From positions 191,059,147 through 191,123,146 of the forward strand of contig CM060953.1 in assembly GCA_030765055.1 (NCBI GenBank): a stretch of DNA of 64,000 bases, given 5' to 3'. Shown here one piece after another: positions 1 to 10,695 of the stretch. Below the pieces are notes generated by a model. It was not told the DNA's origin. It saw only the letters and a program-made list of their open reading frames with translations, and ran no database searches. Each line of letters begins with the position of its first letter. Position 1 is the first letter of the stretch. Position numbers and translations under genes: made by a program. The stretch comes from Mantis religiosa. Its lineage: Eukaryota > Arthropoda > Insecta > Mantodea > Mantidae.

Positions 1-50
1 ATAATGATATTGTCGGACACTTTACCATCAAAAGTCATTTGGAGAAAATC

Positions 51-552
51 TTTGTGTGTGTATGTGTGTCCGAACAGCGTAGTTTACATACGATATTACA
101 AATAACCAAAATATGGTCGGTACTTAAGTACAATATCTCCCATGTATATACCTGGACCAGCTACAAAAGCTAACCTCTACATCAACAAAGCTCTGCCATT
201 TTATGTGAGCAATCTCTAAGTATTTGTTCCACACACAAATTTATTAAACGTGTTATCGTTGTTATCGAGGAGACGCTCTTTTAGTTATATCGATTGTCCG
301 CCAGGAGAGGCGCTTACTGACCGTACCTTGCTGTACATAGATGGCTCTAGCTGTAATAACTTACCACGAGAGAGGATTTGTAATTATTTACAACCTTTTA
401 TAGAAGATGTACTTATGTTCCTACTATACGCCTTAGATTATACTTTCTTTTATCACCTAAAAGTAATCAACATATAGAATTTATATAGAGAAATATAAAC
501 AAAACGAAATAACTGTTTCTGGGAATGGAAGCCTTCTAAAATTCTTATAAAG
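51..552 (+). repeat. Monomer 1, class A
   Basis: The core is at 334-358 (TACATAGATGGCTCTAGCTG) and the TATA box at 546-551. Class A lacks most of the middle of the monomer: the text jumps from CAATCTCTAAGTATTTGTTC to the TTATCGAGGAGACGCTC stretch just before the core. The same internal deletion is present in the copy at 54.6 kb. An open frame of 75 codons across the core is not shared by other classes, so I do not call it a gene. Confidence 0.8.
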
Positions 553-1684
553 GTAATTTTTTCAACTGAAATTTCATTGCGTATTCAAAATTGAATGCTA
601 TCACCTCACATGCTTGTGTTTATTAACGAGTCTGAACATTAAATTCTTATAACAAGCTGAGTGCTATGACACTTCTTTGAAGTTCCTTCTCTTTGAAACC
701 CCTAGTGATAAACTAGACACATAATTTAATGTTTTCTGAAACAAGAACAGTGCCATTTTGCATTTGACATTACATACCGATTAATACGTCTACAATATAC
801 CATTGGGTTTTGTTATTACAGCTTCTTAGAAGCTAATTAAATATGCCATGTCAAATAAAATCATGTGAATGTTCACTCCAGATCTTCTCATGAGCTTCTC
901 TAATCTTGTACAAAGTATGGTTACCTCTACCTCAAGTGGATCCTGATAATTAACCTTTTGTTAATTTGTTAATTAAATTTACAATATTGTATTGGAATTT
1001 TGTTCTCATCGCTTAGAAGGCTAAAATGTATAATGGCTTCTCATTTAAGAAGACAATATTTATTAGATAGTTCATCCAAATAACAAGAAGTATTCCCCAA
1101 ATTGTACAAAAATACACCAGACAAAAGAACTCTGATGAAATATAAAGTTCTTAAGGTTTATCACTTATGTAACTATGCCACCTCCACAAATTATTCCTTT
1201 CCTGAAACAAATGTTGTAATTTTACATAAAACATCTCTTTCCATTTGAACGAAACTGATTCTGATTAACAGATTTCCATAAAAAATATGTATGTTTTGAA
1301 TTTTCTGGGAGCAGCCTCTAAAATCCCCTCATTCTATACGACTATAGTATAACTTTCTATATTTGGTAAGTCATAAGCTATAAACAAAGTTTTACTTATG
1401 TCAACCTGTTTGGTCATTAACAATATCCAAGTTATTCGCCGCTTTTAACATCAATTTCCAAAACATCTTTAAATTGCTTGTTTCTTATGATTCCGTGGGA
1501 AGAAATTTAAATTTGAAACAGGCTTATTGAGACCCGCTTTTAAATATTTAACTATCACTTCATTGTCTGTATCTCCCGGGTTATGTACAATGACACTATT
1601 TCCGTAAATGTTTATCCTAAACGTACAGTAGATAGATACCTAAGCCTTTGTAGATGAGATGAGTAGACTGAAAAGTCATCATAT
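553..1684 (+). repeat. Core-less monomer in the A-B interval
   Basis: This tract carries the 5' and middle parts of a monomer, including the CTCCACAAATTATTCCTTTC stretch, TTCTGGGAGCAGCCTCTAAA and the pre-core block ending GTAGACTGAAAAGTCATC at about 1680. It stops before the core, where unrelated sequence begins. Close paralogues lie at about 20.15-21.25 and 55.07-56.16 kb, and a more diverged one at 45.9-47.0 kb. No gene is seen. Confidence 0.65.
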
Positions 1685-1920
1685 TTTTCTGTCCGTTGAC
1701 ATATTTCCAAATGGAAGAAATTTTGTCAACTTTGAAGCAGTGCATCAAAAACCAGAGACTGGTGAGATAACAACGCTGAACGACTGCTCAAGACCATAGA
1801 CTCTGATCGTCTATACTTTGAACGTTAGTTAACTGCTCGTCATAAGACATTTCAAATCATTGTTTATTTTATAAAAAACGAAGTTACCTATTACACAGTA
1901 CAGTACTATGTTCCTCTTCT

Positions 1921-2124
1921 TTATGTTACCAGCCTTCGAAAAATTAACCTTTCTCTATTTGCAATAGCTACCTTTCCCAGGAAAAAAAAAAAGCTTACAC
2001 AGTTGTGAGTCATGGACTCCTCTACGTCAGAATCAGTGATGTGTCCACCTTCGTCTAGTACTTCTTCGCTTGGTTCGCCGCTGTCTATTAGATCATGTGG
2101 CAGTTCGTTAAATATCTTCAACAT
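1921..2124 (-). pseudogene. Acidic N-terminal transposase-like fragment (copy 1), possibly piggyBac
   Basis: The 67-codon frame begins MLKIFNELPHDLIDSGEPSE and carries an acidic run ending TDSDVEESMT. This kind of acidic N-terminus is typical of piggyBac-type transposases (known for the family; the assignment here is inference). No catalytic domain follows. An A-run at 1981-1991 lies inside the frame and codes for a phenylalanine run. Homologous frames lie at 21.54, 47.28 and 56.45 kb; the 47.3-kb one is also open, which could be retention of coding sequence or simple recency. A short host-derived exon would be the other reading. Confidence 0.35.
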
Positions 2125-2198
2125 TTCCTATGAAGTCATTTTCCAATTTGAAAAAGCAATTTGATTGCTACAGTATAATAGTTACTAATATGACTGCT

Positions 2199-2243
2199 CA
2201 CACACACACAGGCACACACACACGCACACACACACACACACAG
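2199..2243. repeat. Interrupted CA microsatellite
   Basis: CA repeats are interrupted by GG and CG. A CA tract occupies the equivalent place in the other three copies of this block (21.76, 47.55 and 56.68 kb). Confidence 0.9.
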
Positions 2244-2769
2244 ACGCTCAAGCACGCACTGGTTTGTAATCTTGACATGAAGACAGTGAAATAAAATGAT
2301 TTAGGTGTTCAGGCGCGCGGAGAGGTTTACACTTGCAAAAAACAAAAATTAAAAAAAAAGCTTAACAAAGTTGTGTAACCATTAGGAATGCTGCCACATG
2401 CAAATATGTAAATTGGGGTTACTTTATATCCCAGTGCCGCCGCTCTTGTGTGTCCCAACTCCATAACTCGCAACTGATACGATACTTATCGAAGTCCGGC
2501 CCAAATGACCTTGTTGTCGACGGGCCCTTAAACACCACTCACTCACTCACTTATCTAAGTCCAATATATGTATTTCACGGATGGAGCTGTCCCAATGAAC
2601 AAATAATATGGAGGAGGTGCTCCTTTAGTTATACCAATTGTCCGCCAGGAGAGGCATTTACCGACTTTGCCTTGCCTTCTATAGATGACTCCAACTGTAA
2701 TAGCTTATCACTAGAGAAAGCAGTAGCCGTAATTTATATATTTTAAATCAAATTACTCTTATGTTGCTA

Positions 2770-3957
2770 CGAGGCATGATTTTTAAATCAGTACCGTTTT
2801 GCGATTCCTCCCCTGCAGCGCTACGGTCGGCGTTCCGCGCATGCGCACTGGTTACCGACATCTCTTGTCTACGCACTGACGCCATTACAGTCTGATTCTT
2901 CATTGTATACGTTGGTTACTGAGTGTTTAAGATGTCTCCGACAATCGTGAGTCCCGCCGATTGTGAAGCACGGGCTCTTATACGATTTCTTAGTGCTAAA
3001 GGCGTAAAACCGATCGATATTCATCGTGTGATCTGTGAAGTTTACGGACAAAACATTATGAATGATGGAATGGTAAGGAAATGGGTGAGAGCATTTAAAG
3101 ATGGCCACATAAATGTGCATCATGAAGAACGGAGTGGGCGTCCTTCGGTCGTTACTGAAGATTTGGTGCAGAATGTGGAGGAAAAATTGGGAGCAAATAG
3201 ACGCTTTACAATTTCATCATTGCGCGACTGTTTTCCTCGATATTCTCGTAGTGTTTTGTATCGCATTGTGACCGAGAACTTGAAGTACCGGAAATTGTGT
3301 TCACGTTGGGTTCCGAATATATTGACGGAGTTGCACCAAAGCCAACGTTTAGGCAGTGCATTCACTTTCCTTGAGCGGTACTACAATGAATCTGAAGATT
3401 GTTAAGACCAAATTGTTACTGGTGACGAAACATGGGTGCCCTACGTCACACCAGAATCGAAACAACAATCCATAGAATTGCGACATTCATCATCACCCAC
3501 AAAAGTGAAGTTTAAGCAAACAATTTCTGTCCGGAAAATCATGTGCACAGTTTTATGGGACAGAAAAGGAGTATTGCTAGTGGAGTTTCTGCCTCGTAAT
3601 GAGACAATCAATGCAGCGTCTTATTGTGAGACATTGAACAATCTGCGCCGTGCAATCCAGAACAAAAGACGTGGCAAGTTGAGTAAGGGTATCATTTTGC
3701 TGCATGACAATGCCCGTCCACATGTGGCTAATCGGACCAAAGATCGCATCAAATCTTTTCAATGGGAAACTCCATACAGCCCTGATCTGGCGCCCAGCGA
3801 CTACCATTTGTTCCTGCACTTGAAGAAACAGCTGGGGGTCAAGGTCTTCAAGACGATAACGAAGTCAAAACAGTTGTGATACAGTTTTTAACATGTCAGG
3901 CGGCAGAATTTTATCAGGAGGGTATTAAAAAACTGTTGCCACGTTAAGACACGTTAT
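2770..3957 (+). mobile_element. mariner element, 3' end lost
   Basis: The element starts CGAGGCATGATTTTTAAATC directly after a TA dinucleotide, the usual mariner target. The leader is GC-richer than the surrounding array. The transposase reading frame fills most of it. The expected 3' inverted repeat is missing; sequence matching a LINE 3' tail begins at about 3958 instead. The element has therefore been truncated, or joined to the LINE tail by deletion. Confidence 0.8.
2932..3947 (+). pseudogene. mariner transposase (D,D34D type), inactivated
   Basis: DNA cut-and-paste transposase of the Tc1/mariner superfamily. The first ATG is at 2932 (MSPTIVSPADCEARALIRFL). An HTH region occupies roughly residues 1-110. 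The catalytic motifs TGDETW, HDNARPH and SPDLAPSDYH are all readable. Three defects are visible. A TAA at 3403-3405 interrupts the frame just upstream of TGDETW. There are 30 residues between the second and third catalytic Asp rather than the usual 34, so four residues are missing before PYSPDL. A frameshift after about 3835 sends the last ~40 codons out of frame, although those codons remain recognisable in another frame up to a TAA at 3945. Very likely inactive. Confidence 0.9.
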
Positions 3958-4190
3958 GACACGTTATTTAATACTCAGACAATCCCAAGGACTTAATCCA
4001 ATTGACTAATCATTACCTATTACCTATTAATCATGACCTACTTAATCACCACCATCTACCCACCGTCATTTCTTCAAAACATACCACCAAGCCAGTAAGG
4101 TACAAGGTCCCGGTATGGCAACATGTCGAGGAGACCTCCTCTGAGGAGGAAGTTCAACCTTCAACGACACCACTCTGCTTTTATGTTTTG
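3958..4190 (+). mobile_element. 3' tail of a Jockey-like LINE
   Basis: This tract matches the 3' untranslated end of the LINE at 41.2-42.6 kb: GCCAGTAAGG, CCCGGTATGGCA, a GC-rich hairpin at 4135-4149 (CCTCCTCTGAGGAGG) and a CTTCAACGACACC end. Only the 3' tail is present, as expected from severe 5' truncation during target-primed reverse transcription. It directly abuts the mariner remnant. Confidence 0.7.
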
Positions 4191-4312
4191 TCTTACATTT
4201 AATTGAATTTTATTGCTTAAGAGAAACTAGTAGCTAAATGCACACTAACACAATAACAAACGAGCAACCAGAAATTAGTATGACAAAAGAGGTCTTCTAA
4301 AGTAGATATAAA

Positions 4313-4724
4313 ATTTCACTTCACGCAGCTTCATATCATTATTCCTTAGTACTTGCACATTAATCCCTTATTCAGTTTCTTTTTTATGATACCACGGAAC
4401 AAAAAACTATTAGATGTGAACTTCCCATGTTAATCATTCGGAACATAGAGGTGCTGTCAGCGTCGCTTAGAGAAGTGGCGCTAAACTCAATTATTTAAAA
4501 TCGCATATATAAATGTTTTAATTTGTCAGAAGCTACTACAGCTGTATTTTTCATACCTGCCTAGCTGTCAGCTTATCATATGTTCCAATATCGCATTGAA
4601 ACAAATCACGCAAAAAGATAATCACGTGTGAGTTGCGAATGCAGTTTTAAACATTTTGCATTTTATATACCTGACGGAATTGAAGAATAACGTATAGTGC
4701 ACGTAATGTAATAATTTGAAAATG
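4313..4724 (+). repeat. B-C interval block
   Basis: No gene is seen. The block contains GGTGCTGTCAGCGTCGCTTA and CATACCTGCCTAGCTGTCAG. The same block occurs at about 40.01-40.41 and 57.34-57.66 kb, and in a deleted form at 22.2-22.4 kb. Confidence 0.65.
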
Positions 4725-5538
4725 TGTCCATTTTTTGAATCACTCTCTATTTTCAGGTGCAGCTATCCTACCTCCGGAAACTATCCTTTATAGCAACAAA
4801 GTCGTGCCATTAAATGTAAAATATCTCTAACCATTTGATTAAAATATCACGTGTTTAGCGTCGTATTTTCTTGACTTTTGTATAATTTTCTGTAACTGCT
4901 AAATCATAACATATAAGTAGTTTCACTATACAAAATTTAAATTTTGTTAAAACACAGGGTTTAAGTCAGTGATTAATGATTCAGAGATATTCGTTACTTT
5001 TACTTTCAATTTTCCAGTTACTTTACGATATTGTTTGTGTTCGCTGTGATTTAGTGGGAATACAATGGAATTTGACAGGATAAGTATTACGTCCACTTGT
5101 TAAACATTTAGCTGTCACTTCAGGTTGCTGCATCTCTCGTACAACGATAAGCTTCTGTAAACTTTTATCCCAAACTTACAAAGAAAGATAAATAACGCTT
5201 GATTAATAAATTAATGTGACTAAATTAAGTTACTATTATGAACACATTGGCGTGGAGGCGCTCTTCCAGTTATATTGACTGTCCGACTGAAGAGAGTTTG
5301 TTTAATGTGCCTTGCTCTACACAGATGGCTCTAGCGGTAATATGGTATCGAAATCAAGAACATTTGTAATTATTTACAATGTCTTTCTAGAAATTGTATC
5401 TATGTTACTGGCTGATAATTTATATTTCATTATGCTTTTTTTACTCAGAGTAACCTTTAGCTAGAGTAGACAGTGAGACAATAATGAAGGAACAAGTATT
5501 TGTGTATTACAATTGAAGTGTTCCGAATTAGATATAAA
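4725..5538 (+). repeat. Monomer 3, class C
   Basis: The core is at 5319-5342 (ACACAGATGGCTCTAGCGGT) and the TATA box at 5533-5538. Class C has lost the CCGCCAGGAGAGGC motif, reading CCGACTGAAGAGAG instead. The next monomer follows without an insertion. Confidence 0.8.
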
Positions 5539-5779
5539 ACTACAACCACGGAGTGTGTTTTATGGTTTTAATTCGAAGTACCTCTCCATGTTATCGATAT
5601 TTCTGATATTCGTTATTCATTTAAGATAAATAATGACGTAGGAAGAACAGAAAATATGGCAGTAGATCGTATTTTGAGGTGCAGGAATTACGCGAAGAGC
5701 TTCTTCCAATTGCTTTGTAACAATATGTCATCGCATACGTCCAAATAACACGCAAAACAATTTTTAAAAACGTTTAGTA

Positions 5780-6691
5780 GTTGTTTGTGTATGTGTGTGA
5801 GTACCAACCAAACACCATAACTCACAACTAATATTTGAATGACTGAACAATGGTACTTATATGTAAGTGGCATATCTTCCTTCCAAGGATATACTTATCC
5901 CACATACAGTAACCAAGCTTTACGTCAACAAAAGTGTGACATTTTATGTAAAATATATCTAAACATTTGTGCGTAACTCCAGGTTTTATCCTATTGGCAT
6001 GACAAACTAAATGTATTTTTGAAATTTCTGGTAAGAGTTTTCGAAACGGACATCCTGTAGGAGATTTGTATAATTGTCTATGGCAGATAATTCATAACAT
6101 ATCAAAAGTCTTGTTTAAACATATTTTACAGAAAATTTTATATGTATAAAGATTCAGAATCAATGCTTCACTTTACTTTACAATGTTGTTTCCGTTTCCT
6201 GTAATTTAGCGGGAATGGAATGGAAATTCAAAGGCCGCATATTGTGATGCGCCTTTCAAACATTTAACTATCATTTCAGGTTCCTGCATCATTATTGTAT
6301 CTAAAACAGACCATCTTCAGGCGCTTCTCTTAAACTGGCTGTCGATAGATAAGTCTTGGTAGACAGTAGATGTGAGCATAACTTACTCTTATAATCACAT
6401 AATATCGAAGAAGTGTTCTTTTAGTTATATCGGTAGTCAACCAGGGCCGACCTTGCCTTGCTGTCCATAGATGGCACTAGCAGTCATAAGTAAACGCGAG
6501 AGACAGGATTTGCATTAATTTATAAAGTTTTACACCAAAGGGTATTTATGTTTAGAGAAACCCATTAGATATAGTTGAGTTTTAGTTTTTTAGTTTTTGA
6601 GAGTAACCAACAGCTAAAGTATGCAATGAGACACAATTGAAGGAACTAATAATTGTATGTCAGAAAGGAAGTCCTCTAAAGTAGATATAAA
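5780..6691 (+). repeat. Monomer 4, class D
   Basis: This is one of the most complete uninterrupted monomers. It has a GT-rich start at about 5785, the core at 6465-6488 (CCATAGATGGCACTAGCAGT) and the TATA box at 6686-6691. Class D has a shortened CCACCAGGACAGACC-like motif before the core. Confidence 0.85.
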
Positions 6692-6809
6692 ACTACAATT
6701 TTTCGCAATTGTTTTCAATTATTTTGAAACTGATGTATTAAATATTGGGTATTTTTATCAGTTATGTTCATAACATTTACTTAAATAAGCCATAAACATG
6801 GCAAAGATT

Positions 6810-7065
6810 GCTGTTGACCCGCATTGGTTGCGTGTCTCCTTCACGTACAAAGAGGTCCGGAGTTCGAATCACGTTTAAGGCGACTTACCTAGATAAGGTT
6901 CTTCCGTGGTATTCCTATAACCTGAAAGACGAATATCGGGTAATTCCAAGCTCTATAGACCCTGGACACATTTGAGCATCCTTTCACCCATTCCATTCAT
7001 CGTCATATATCATTTTACGTTTGAGGATATAAATTAGAACAAAAAAGAAAACAAAAGATAGTGTT
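6810..7065 (+). mobile_element. tRNA-derived SINE, diverged copy
   Basis: A B-box-like GAGTTCGAATC lies near 6850-6875, followed by a body shared with the SINE at 10.46 kb (ATCGGGTAATTCCAAGCTCT, CCTGGACACATTTGAGCATC). The 3' end is A-rich. The A box region is degenerate. Confidence 0.7.
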
Positions 7066-7990
7066 GCCAAAAATTATTCTTTTAGGCGAAGAAACACTTT
7101 AGCAACACTTTCTCTATACTACGTACATGTCTGCTATTTTCATACGGACAGACAGACACGTCACACATACTTAAGCATTATCATAATTAAATTATTTGAA
7201 TCAGGTTATCAATATGATGTAGTAATTCTTGTTCTGTTTCTGTCAATTCTAACATTAACGAATTCAAAATCAGAGTGTCCGCTCCATCAATGGCCATAAC
7301 TATTTTGCAAGAAAAGGAGCTCAATTCTTCCATAGAGAAACAAACATTCATGTCACCAAATCACAAATCCGTTACGTTGAACAACTATTTCAGAAGTCGC
7401 ATTTATATTATATGTAAACTCCGACAGACTTTAGGCCTAACCAGGAAAATGTCGAGGCTTAAAAAACAATTATCTTAAGGATGTTGTATATTCTTCATAT
7501 TATATTCCCCTCGAATTTCACTTACGTTTAACTAGTAATTATAGAACGATAAGATATACAAAATCCCGCGTACAAGTGGAGACTAGAAATTGCCAAAATT
7601 ATAAGCTGCCCTTACATTTATACTTTACTTACAAATAATATTCTCTGATGTATCTACATGAACATTTGAGCTTTTGTATTACAAGTACAACAAAACATAA
7701 TTGGATACCATTCTGCTTTACAATCTACATCGAAGGTTATCTTTGGTCCAAATATTCACAATATTAAACCACATGTTTGTCAAAATATTTCACAATTATA
7801 AATCAGAATTTGACGAAAGCGTAGACAAATTGAAAAACCTTCCTAACACAACTCTAGTACACAAAACTTTTTAAATGTTACCCTTGCGTCATTTTTATCC
7901 CAGGATGAAAATAATACACTCCCTGGTCAGTGACGGTACAAATTTGTACACTTGGTAAGTATTACGGGATACCACAAAGCTACATAATAC
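7066..7990 (+). repeat. D-E interval tract
   Basis: No gene is seen; short open frames here are not shared by paralogues. The tract includes CATACGGACAGACAGACACG and GTTCTGTTTCTGTCAATTCT. It recurs after other D monomers (about 32.5-33.1, 52.3-52.7 and 63.87-64.0 kb) and, more diverged, in the F intervals at 13.0-13.8 and 16.1-17.2 kb. Confidence 0.6.
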
Positions 7991-8462
7991 TGTCGAACCC
8001 GTTATCTAGGATCGCGCGTCTTGTTTACACAAAGCAACTGCTAGGTGGGCAGTGTAGAGACAAAGAGCCGACAGATAAAAATAGCACGCAGATAAAGGTC
8101 TGCCGAAACAAGCAAACTGAGATAACTGGAAATTTCTGGTGACTTCTTGACTAATAGAGATTATTCTGTTTCTGGTTTATTTTATAATAGTCTAGAAATT
8201 ATCAGTGAGGTATTTAAGAGAGCGACGACTTGCCAAGAGTGTTCGTAAGCAGTAAACAGCTGCCAAGTGTTGTAACGAGAGCTGATGTAATCAGGACGCT
8301 GTTTTTTTTTTTTTTTTTTTTTGTCATCGACCTTAGAAGACTGTGTTGTATATGTAATGTAATTTTTTACGTGAGAATTGAACAGCGAATTTCTACAGAA
8401 ATAAAGAGCGTTTATAATTTCGGCAAATTCTACATTTAATTCTACGAACCCACAAAGTCACA
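7991..8462 (+). mobile_element. Solo LTR (TG...CA, ~472 bp)
   Basis: It begins TGTCGAACCC and ends AAGTCACA. The empty site is visible at 33.83 kb, where AAGCTACATAATATATTTTT runs through uninterrupted. The flanks suggest a 4-bp target duplication (ATAC/ATAT, one difference), which fits a Gypsy-type element. TATTTAAGAG near 8210 is a possible promoter and AATAAAG near 8399 a likely polyadenylation signal. A pure T run interrupts it at 8302-8322. There is no internal domain. Confidence 0.7.
8302..8322. repeat. Poly(T) run
   Basis: Twenty-one consecutive T lie inside the solo LTR. They could mark the reverse complement of a poly(A) tail of a nested minus-strand insertion, or simple slippage. 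Confidence 0.9.
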
Positions 8463-8968
8463 ATATATTTTTCAACATCTTATGTACTTATTGGCTCCAT
8501 TTGCCCAAACAGAACTAAGTCTAGCATATTTACTTGCGTCTTCAAGCGTATGCAGTGGTAAGGACAAACTGTAGCATAATGCCAGTGTTTTGTTTCCTCT
8601 CACAGTGAGGCGTTTGTGATGCTTAGGTTGTATCTCCCTGCAGTTGCTTACAAAACAAGCGATAACAGTACTGTCGCAAGCCGCTTATTATATGGCGAGA
8701 GGGAGAAGCGGTGAGTGAAAGAGGCAGATAGCGTTAAGTCACAGCCAAACACCGCACAGCACGTGTGCACAGCGCTAATCGCTTGCGGGACCGGGACGGG
8801 ATATGAGGAGAAGAAATCAGGGAAGCTACTGAACTGTTCTTTCCTCTTCGCCTGCCCCTCGAAAGGCGTGAAGCTTCGAGAATGTTTGTCAACTTTCGCG
8901 GTACAGCGAATGATTGTGTAAAAATGTTGGGCCGGACTAGAGACTCTTCAGTAAAAGGCGAAAGATTT

Positions 8969-9036
8969 ATACGATTTGATGGGATACACTTTGATGTTAG
9001 CCAAAAGGCCGAGAAGCGATACGATTTGATGGGATA
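8969..9036. repeat. 18-bp target-site duplication around the U2 fragment
   Basis: ATACGATTTGATGGGATA occurs at 8969-8986 and again at 9019-9036. Only 32 bp separate the copies. The perfect match indicates a recent retroposition event. Confidence 0.85.
8985..9020 (-). pseudogene. U2 snRNA 5'-end retrofragment
   Basis: Read on the - strand, these 36 bases begin ATCGCTTCTCGGCCTTTTGG, then CTAACATCAAAGTGTA. That is the 5' end of U2 spliceosomal RNA with one change (CTAAC for CTAAG), judged from memory of the U2 sequence. The AAAG version of this stretch is the insect-like form. The branch-point recognition region, Sm site and 3' hairpins are absent. A 3'-truncated snRNA flanked by a long direct repeat is the known structure of snRNA retropseudogenes made by LINE machinery. 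Confidence 0.75.
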
Positions 9037-9360
9037 AGGAGAAAGAGCTTCCTCCTCCCCAAAGACACCCTGGGGTGGTGCGGCCAGCCTCTCATCCCCT
9101 CAACTCTACACTCTGTCCCGGCCACACTAGGGCTGGATCTGTCCTGTCGGCTGACCCCCGGCAGTCAGGTCCCCCTGTGTGGCCCCAGTAAGACCCACAA
9201 CGGCCCCCAACCACCCCACCTCTCGCCCCTGGCCCCACCACACTTGACGGACTCTGCAACTCAAGCCGCCTCTAGCGTGGCGGTTTAGGTCACTGGCCTC
9301 CTACTAGGAAGCTCATCCCGCCGCCAGGAGCACTAGCACAGATCGAATCAAGTCCATCAG

Positions 9361-9690
9361 TTAACAAGGACATCCAAGCTTTGGAGGAAAGACAAATCCT
9401 ATTAGACCGGACGGGTAAATCCGCACAGCGGATAGGTACCGTGGCGCTCTACCCACCGTCCGTGAGCACCCGGACGACTTGATCTCGCTCTTGGCTCTCT
9501 CAGTTTTCAGTTTTCGGCAAGAAGCCGAGTGAGTGAGTTGCAAGGGTGGACCATCGGCAGACGGACTGCGTACGTAATTACGTAATTCTGCTGTTACCAG
9601 AGGTGCACAAAGTGTGTTTCTACGGAAATAAAGAACGTTTGGAATTTCTGCCACTTGGACTTTTAATTCTACGAAACCACAAAGTCACAG
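9361..9690 (+). mobile_element. LTR 3' portion
   Basis: The 3' half closely matches LTR-type ends elsewhere: TACGTAATTACGTAATTCTG, a polyadenylation signal in GGAAATAAAGAACG near 9626, then CACAAAGTCACA. The upstream part (ACGGGTAAATCCGC, AGGTACCGTGGCGCT) is shared with 37.86-37.95 kb. Paralogous 3' ends lie at 8.4, 23.9 and 33.5 kb, and on the minus strand at 35.5 kb. No coding domain is seen. Confidence 0.55.
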
Positions 9691-9734
9691 TACAATACAT
9701 GTGTAGTACGCCTATAGAAAAACGCACTCGCCTC

Positions 9735-10404
9735 CGACCTTTAATGATACTAACAAAGGTCTTACTACACAAACATTTAAATCTTGTTAACACATAATTT
9801 GTGTCAACTTTGTTTATATCATTAAATATCAGCGAACTATTCCTTGTTTCCAGTTTCACTGTTCTGATCCTTTTACATTTTTACAATCTATTTGTTTCTT
9901 GCAACTTTCTGAAAATGGTATGAATTTTGAAAGAATTTATGTTGCGACCTGCTTTTTAAACAGTTAACTATCAGTTCAAATTTCTGTATCTTCCTTTCAT
10001 CCACAATAAAACCTATAACGAATATATCTCTGTAAACGTTTATCTTAAACTTTTAACAGATAGACGAGTAGATTGAGAAAGTCATGTGAGTATCACGCAT
10101 TAAGTTACTGTAATAAATATATACGTATTATCGTTATCCTACGGCTGAACTGCTCTTTTAGTTATATCGAGCGTCCGCCACTAGAGGCCCTCACTGATCC
10201 TGCCTTGCCTTCAGTAGATGGCTCTAGCTGTAATAACTTATCGTGAGAGACAAGATTTGTGATGATTAATAATTATTTCACATAAGTTATACTTATGTTC
10301 TTACCACAGGCCTTAGATTATATTTTGTTTCGTCACATGAGAGTAAACAGTGTCTAGAATCTATTTAGAGAAAAACCAAGAAAAGAAACAACTGTACTTA
10401 TAAA
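9735..10404 (+). repeat. Monomer 5, class E
   Basis: The core is at 10211-10235 (TCAGTAGATGGCTCTAGCTG) and the TATA box at 10399-10404. The core-to-TATA distance is about 188 bp, the clearest exception to the usual ~214. The monomer start was lost at the LTR junction. Confidence 0.8.
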
Positions 10405-10456
10405 ATTACTTTCTTTCCAACTTAACTTTCGTTGTTATGTTCCATGATCAGTGTGT

Positions 10457-10695
10457 GCCCGCCTCGGTAGCGTAGATGGTAGCATGTCTGCTTCACGTTC
10501 AAGAGGTCCCGAGTTCGAATCTCGGTCAGGATGAGTTACCTGGATAAGCTTTTTCCGGGACTTTCCCTTATCCTTCAAGACGAATGTCGGGTAACTCTAA
10601 GCGCCATGGAACCTGGACACATTTGAGCATCATTTCACGCAATTCATTCCCCGTCCGATATAACTTAACGTTGCGCGGACGTAAATCACACCAAA
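10457..10695 (+). mobile_element. tRNA-derived SINE, best copy
   Basis: The head reads like a tRNA with an A-box-like stretch (GGTAGCGTAGATGGTAG, about 10466-10482) and a perfect B box GTTCGAATC at 10513-10521, the internal RNA polymerase III promoter. The body contains TTCAAGACGAATGTCGGGTA and CCTGGACACATTTGAGCATC. It is too unlike a cloverleaf 3' half to be a tRNA gene. Related copies are at 6.8 kb and, 5'-truncated, at 32.4 kb. Confidence 0.8.

Larger units (their letters stand above)
1685..2434. repeat. ~750-bp block replacing a monomer core (copy 1)
   Basis: This block starts where the monomer homology breaks off. It includes a conserved stretch (GTGCATCAAAAACCAGAGAC and following), a minus-strand open frame (1921-2124) and a CA microsatellite. 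It recurs in the same position at about 21.25-22.03, 47.04-47.83 and 56.16-56.96 kb. It is probably an old inserted element that was copied with the array. Confidence 0.6.
2435..4312 (+). repeat. Monomer 2, class B, split by insertions
   Basis: The core is at 2678-2702 (CTATAGATGACTCCAACTGT), with the CTCF-like GGC altered to GAC. The monomer is broken after ATGTTGCTA at about 2769 by a mariner and a LINE tail. It resumes at about 4192 (TTTAATTGAATTTTATTGCT) and ends with its TATA box at 4307-4312. The uninterrupted B copy at 57.1 kb shows the original join. Confidence 0.8.
8463..9360. other. GC-rich tract of unresolved origin
   Basis: The first ~170 bp continue the array (GGCTCCATTTGCCC, also at 33.85 kb). 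From about 8640 the sequence becomes markedly GC-rich, with C-runs around 9050-9240, unlike the array on both sides. No protein domain was recognised on either strand. It contains the U2 snRNA retrofragment. It is probably a mosaic of retroelement-derived insertions. Confidence 0.45.

Noticed and set aside
250..477. Open frame of 75 codons across the class-A core as a gene
   Set aside because: The frame is not shared by other monomer classes and small indels shift it between copies; it follows from low stop density over the core.
10457..10535. Functional tRNA gene
   Set aside because: A and B boxes are present, but no acceptor stem can be closed and the sequence continues as a dispersed SINE body found again at 6.8 and 32.4 kb.
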